A stretch of DNA of 64,000 nt from Streptomyces canus 299MFChir4.1 (lineage in GTDB: Bacteria; Actinomycetota; Actinomycetes; Streptomycetales; Streptomycetaceae). This document shows positions 62,208 to 64,000 of this stretch, piece after piece (the first letter of the stretch is position 1; every line of letters begins with the position of its first letter). The stretch covers positions 171,832-235,831 of the forward strand of contig NZ_KB911592.1 in the NCBI RefSeq assembly GCF_000383615.1, given 5' to 3'. The notes below the pieces were generated by a model. The model had not been told where the DNA came from. It saw nothing but the letters and a program-made list of their open reading frames with translations, and did not search any database. The position numbers and the translations under genes are program-made.

Positions 62208-63431
62208 ATGACCTCAACGCGCATGTCACGCAGGTCCTTTGTGAACGTCGCCGTGTCGGGGGCGGCCGCGCTGGCCGCCACCGCCGTACTGCCCGTGCAG
62301 CGGGCGACCGCGTTGTCCGCGCCGCTCCCGCCACTGGACCCCACCGCCCTGCGGGCGGCCATCGACGATCTGGAGCACCCGCCGTCGACCGCGGCCCAGC
62401 TGCGTGTCGGCGGCACGTCCGGCTCCTGGCGCGGCACTTCGGGGCCGGCCGACATCAGAACGCAGCGTCCTGTGAGGGGGGACGACAGGGTCCGGATCGG
62501 AAGCGTCACCAAGGTCTTCGTCGCCACGGTGGTGCTTCAACTGGTGGCGGAGCGGCGGATCAGCCTGGGTGCGCCGGTGGGGCGCGTCCTGCCGGGGCTG
62601 CTGCCGGACCGGTTCGCGGCTGTCACCTTGGCGCACCTGTTGAACCACACCAGCGGGTTGCCCGACCACGTGGGCATCCCGGACCCGCGCACCGCGGAGG
62701 AGGTGTTCCGCCACCGCTTCGACCACTGGACGCCTCAGGAGTGGGTGGCGACGGCGACCCACGGACCGCTGAAGTTCGCCCCCGGCACCCGGCAGGAGTA
62801 CCGCGGCATCAACTACGCACTGGCCGCACTGATCATCGAAAGGGTGACGGGCCGCTCGTACCCGGAGGCCGTCGCGGCCCGCATCCTGCGTCCGCTGGGC
62901 CTGGCGCGCACCGCCGTGCCGGGCGACGACCCGCACATCCACGGCCGGCACGTGCACGGCTACCTGACGATGGCCGACGGCAGCCTGCGGGACATCACCA
63001 CGTACGACCAGTCGTCCAGCAGGGGCGAGGGCGACATGATCTCCACCGCGAGCGATCTCGAGCACCTGCTGGCCGCGCTGTTCTCCGGCGCGTTGCTCCC
63101 GCCCGAGCTGCTGGAGCTGATGTTCACCCTGCCGCCCGACGACGTGCGGATGCTGGACGGCTCTCCGGCGCGCTACAGCACCGGACTGCAGCAGGCCACC
63201 GTCAACGGCGTCACCTTCTGGGGCAAGACCGGGGAGACGTACGGCTACAAGAACGCCGCGTTCTCCACTCGTGACCAGCAACGCCGCTTCGTACTCGCGT
63301 ACCACCCGACGACCGCCCGCGACGGCGCGGAGAGCGAGATGATCGCCCGGGTCGCGGATCTGCTCACCCGCAACCCGGCACCAGCCGCTCAACGATCGGA
63401 ATCACGACCAACAGGCTACCGGCCCACATGA
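62208..63431 (+). CDS. Tat-exported serine hydrolase (beta-lactamase/DD-peptidase family)
   Basis: A 407-residue exported protein of the class C beta-lactamase/R61-peptidase fold. The Tat-like signal is SRRSFVNVAVSGAAALAATA. The SxxK motif is RIGSVTKVFVATVVLQLVAE. HLLNHTSGLPDHVGIPD is typical. The second motif reads EYRGINYALA, where YSN is usual. The third is FWGKTGETYGYKN (KTG). It may be a peptidase or esterase; the missing Asn of YSN makes ordinary beta-lactamase activity doubtful. Its 3' end overlaps the convergent AraC gene by 16 bp. Confidence 0.9.
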   Translation: MTSTRMSRRSFVNVAVSGAAALAATAVLPVQRATALSAPLPPLDPTALRAAIDDLEHPPSTAAQLRVGGTSGSWRGTSGPADIRTQRPVRGDDRVRIGSVTKVFVATVVLQLVAERRISLGAPVGRVLPGLLPDRFAAVTLAHLLNHTSGLPDHVGIPDPRTAEEVFRHRFDHWTPQEWVATATHGPLKFAPGTRQEYRGINYALAALIIERVTGRSYPEAVAARILRPLGLARTAVPGDDPHIHGRHVHGYLTMADGSLRDITTYDQSSSRGEGDMISTASDLEHLLAALFSGALLPPELLELMFTLPPDDVRMLDGSPARYSTGLQQATVNGVTFWGKTGETYGYKNAAFSTRDQQRRFVLAYHPTTARDGAESEMIARVADLLTRNPAPAAQRSESRPTGYRPT

Positions 63432-64000
63432 GATGACGTCTTACGAGCGGCGGTCGCCGCGCAGTCCGTCGGGGTCTGGTCGTAGCGCTTGCGGAAGGCG
63501 CGGGCGAAGTGGGCGCTGTCGGCGAACTGCCAGCGGGCGGCGATCTCCGTGATGGTCATGTGCCGGTGCGGGGCGATGAGCGCACGGCGCGCCTCGTCGA
63601 GGCGGCGCTCCCGGATGTAGGCACTCAGTGACTGGCCTTCATGGGTGAAAGCGCGTTGGAGGGTGCGGGCAGAGACGTTCAGCTTCCGCGCGAGTGCCGC
63701 GGCGGAGAGGCTGGGATCGGTGAGCCGCTGGTCGGCCAAGTCTCGAGCGGCCTGGGCCAGTGCCGGCGACAGCAGCGGTTCCACGTCGTCGAGGCCGCCT
63801 GTGACGGCGGCCCGGGCCAACTCGGCCAGGGTGTCGCGGGCAGCGTCGACTCCGGCCGGCCTGAGGTCGTCCAGCACGCGGCTTACCGTGGTGGCGTGCG
63901 CGGTCAGCACCCGTACCTCCGCGGTGTCGGCCGGACCGGGGGCCGGCGCGCCCCGTCTGCGTGGAATCTCGGCGGTGGGCAGGACGAGCACCTGGGCGGT
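63416..64000 (-). CDS. AraC-family regulator, C-terminal part (partial)
   Basis: About 195 residues of an AraC-type regulator run off the right edge. A variable region (AEVRVLTAHATTVSRVLDDL) precedes the double helix-turn-helix (LSAAALARKLNVSARTLQRA and TITEIAARWQFADSAHFARA) and the family ending FRKRYDQTPTDC. The stop at 63416 lies inside the 3' end of the convergent serine hydrolase. Target unknown. Confidence 0.88.
   Translation of the reverse strand, partial: TAQVLVLPTAEIPRRRGAPAPGPADTAEVRVLTAHATTVSRVLDDLRPAGVDAARDTLAELARAAVTGGLDDVEPLLSPALAQAARDLADQRLTDPSLSAAALARKLNVSARTLQRAFTHEGQSLSAYIRERRLDEARRALIAPHRHMTITEIAARWQFADSAHFARAFRKRYDQTPTDCAATAARKTSSHVGR

Overview
This window reads as the chromosome of a high-G+C actinomycete, most likely Streptomyces or a close relative. 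Many starts are GTG, and genes are often joined by 4-bp ATGA or GTGA overlaps. Other pointers are an F420-type luciferase-like oxidoreductase, a YihY/holin/DUF3618/DUF4235 operon, Tat-exported enzymes, discoidin-tagged glycan enzymes and many small TetR/LysR/ArsR/MerR regulator pairs. I saw no rRNA, tRNA, CRISPR array or intact insertion sequence.

Positions 1-24254 hold one large acyl-CoA catabolism locus: an acyl-CoA synthetase (cut by the left edge), an aldehyde dehydrogenase, five acyl-CoA dehydrogenase (ACAD) genes, three SDR dehydrogenases, an enoyl-CoA hydratase and a class III CoA-transferase. It also has a lipid-transfer-type thiolase with a DUF35 zinc-ribbon partner, a PaaK-like ligase with a half-size companion, its own ETF beta/alpha pair, a metal-dependent hydrolase, a Pat-like GNAT fusion, an F420-type oxidoreductase and a hotdog thioesterase. 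The thiolase/DUF35 pair and an ACAD pair with one apparently non-catalytic subunit resemble actinobacterial steroid side-chain catabolism, where a branched acyl-CoA is dehydrogenated and then cleaved by a retro-aldolase. AT-rich promoter islands with related GCTAAC/TATTTAGC words recur through the locus, which suggests a shared regulator outside the window. Two genes are broken as written: doxX has a frameshift, and etfA has an amber codon in place of a signature glutamine.

Positions 24295-34717 are a patchwork. There is a frame-broken hydrolase remnant, a VOC protein, and a divergent pair of secreted discoidin proteins (a beta-helix protein and a GH64-like glucanase). These are followed by a nucleotidyltransferase remnant overlapped by an ArsR gene with a duplicated operator, an aminoglycoside-phosphotransferase-like kinase, an anti-sigma-type ATPase, a methyltransferase and small membrane proteins.

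Positions 35246-55951 carry many small regulator-plus-enzyme modules: a MerR/ABC exporter operon, a hydrolase/SDR pair whose SDR is fused by a junction to a LuxR-regulator tail, a TetR with a monooxygenase interrupted by a stop codon, a nitrilase homologue lacking its usual cysteine, LysR with an IMPase-like protein, LysR with SDRs, TetR with VOC, and TetR with an aldo/keto reductase. Several intergenic regions contain clear inverted-repeat operators.

Positions 56063-64000 contain an envelope operon (YihY, holin-like, DUF3618, DUF4235), a DHFR-like reductase, a YrdB-like membrane protein, a Tat-exported GH29 alpha-L-fucosidase with a long dyad covering its ribosome binding site, a Tat-exported serine hydrolase, and an AraC regulator cut by the right edge.
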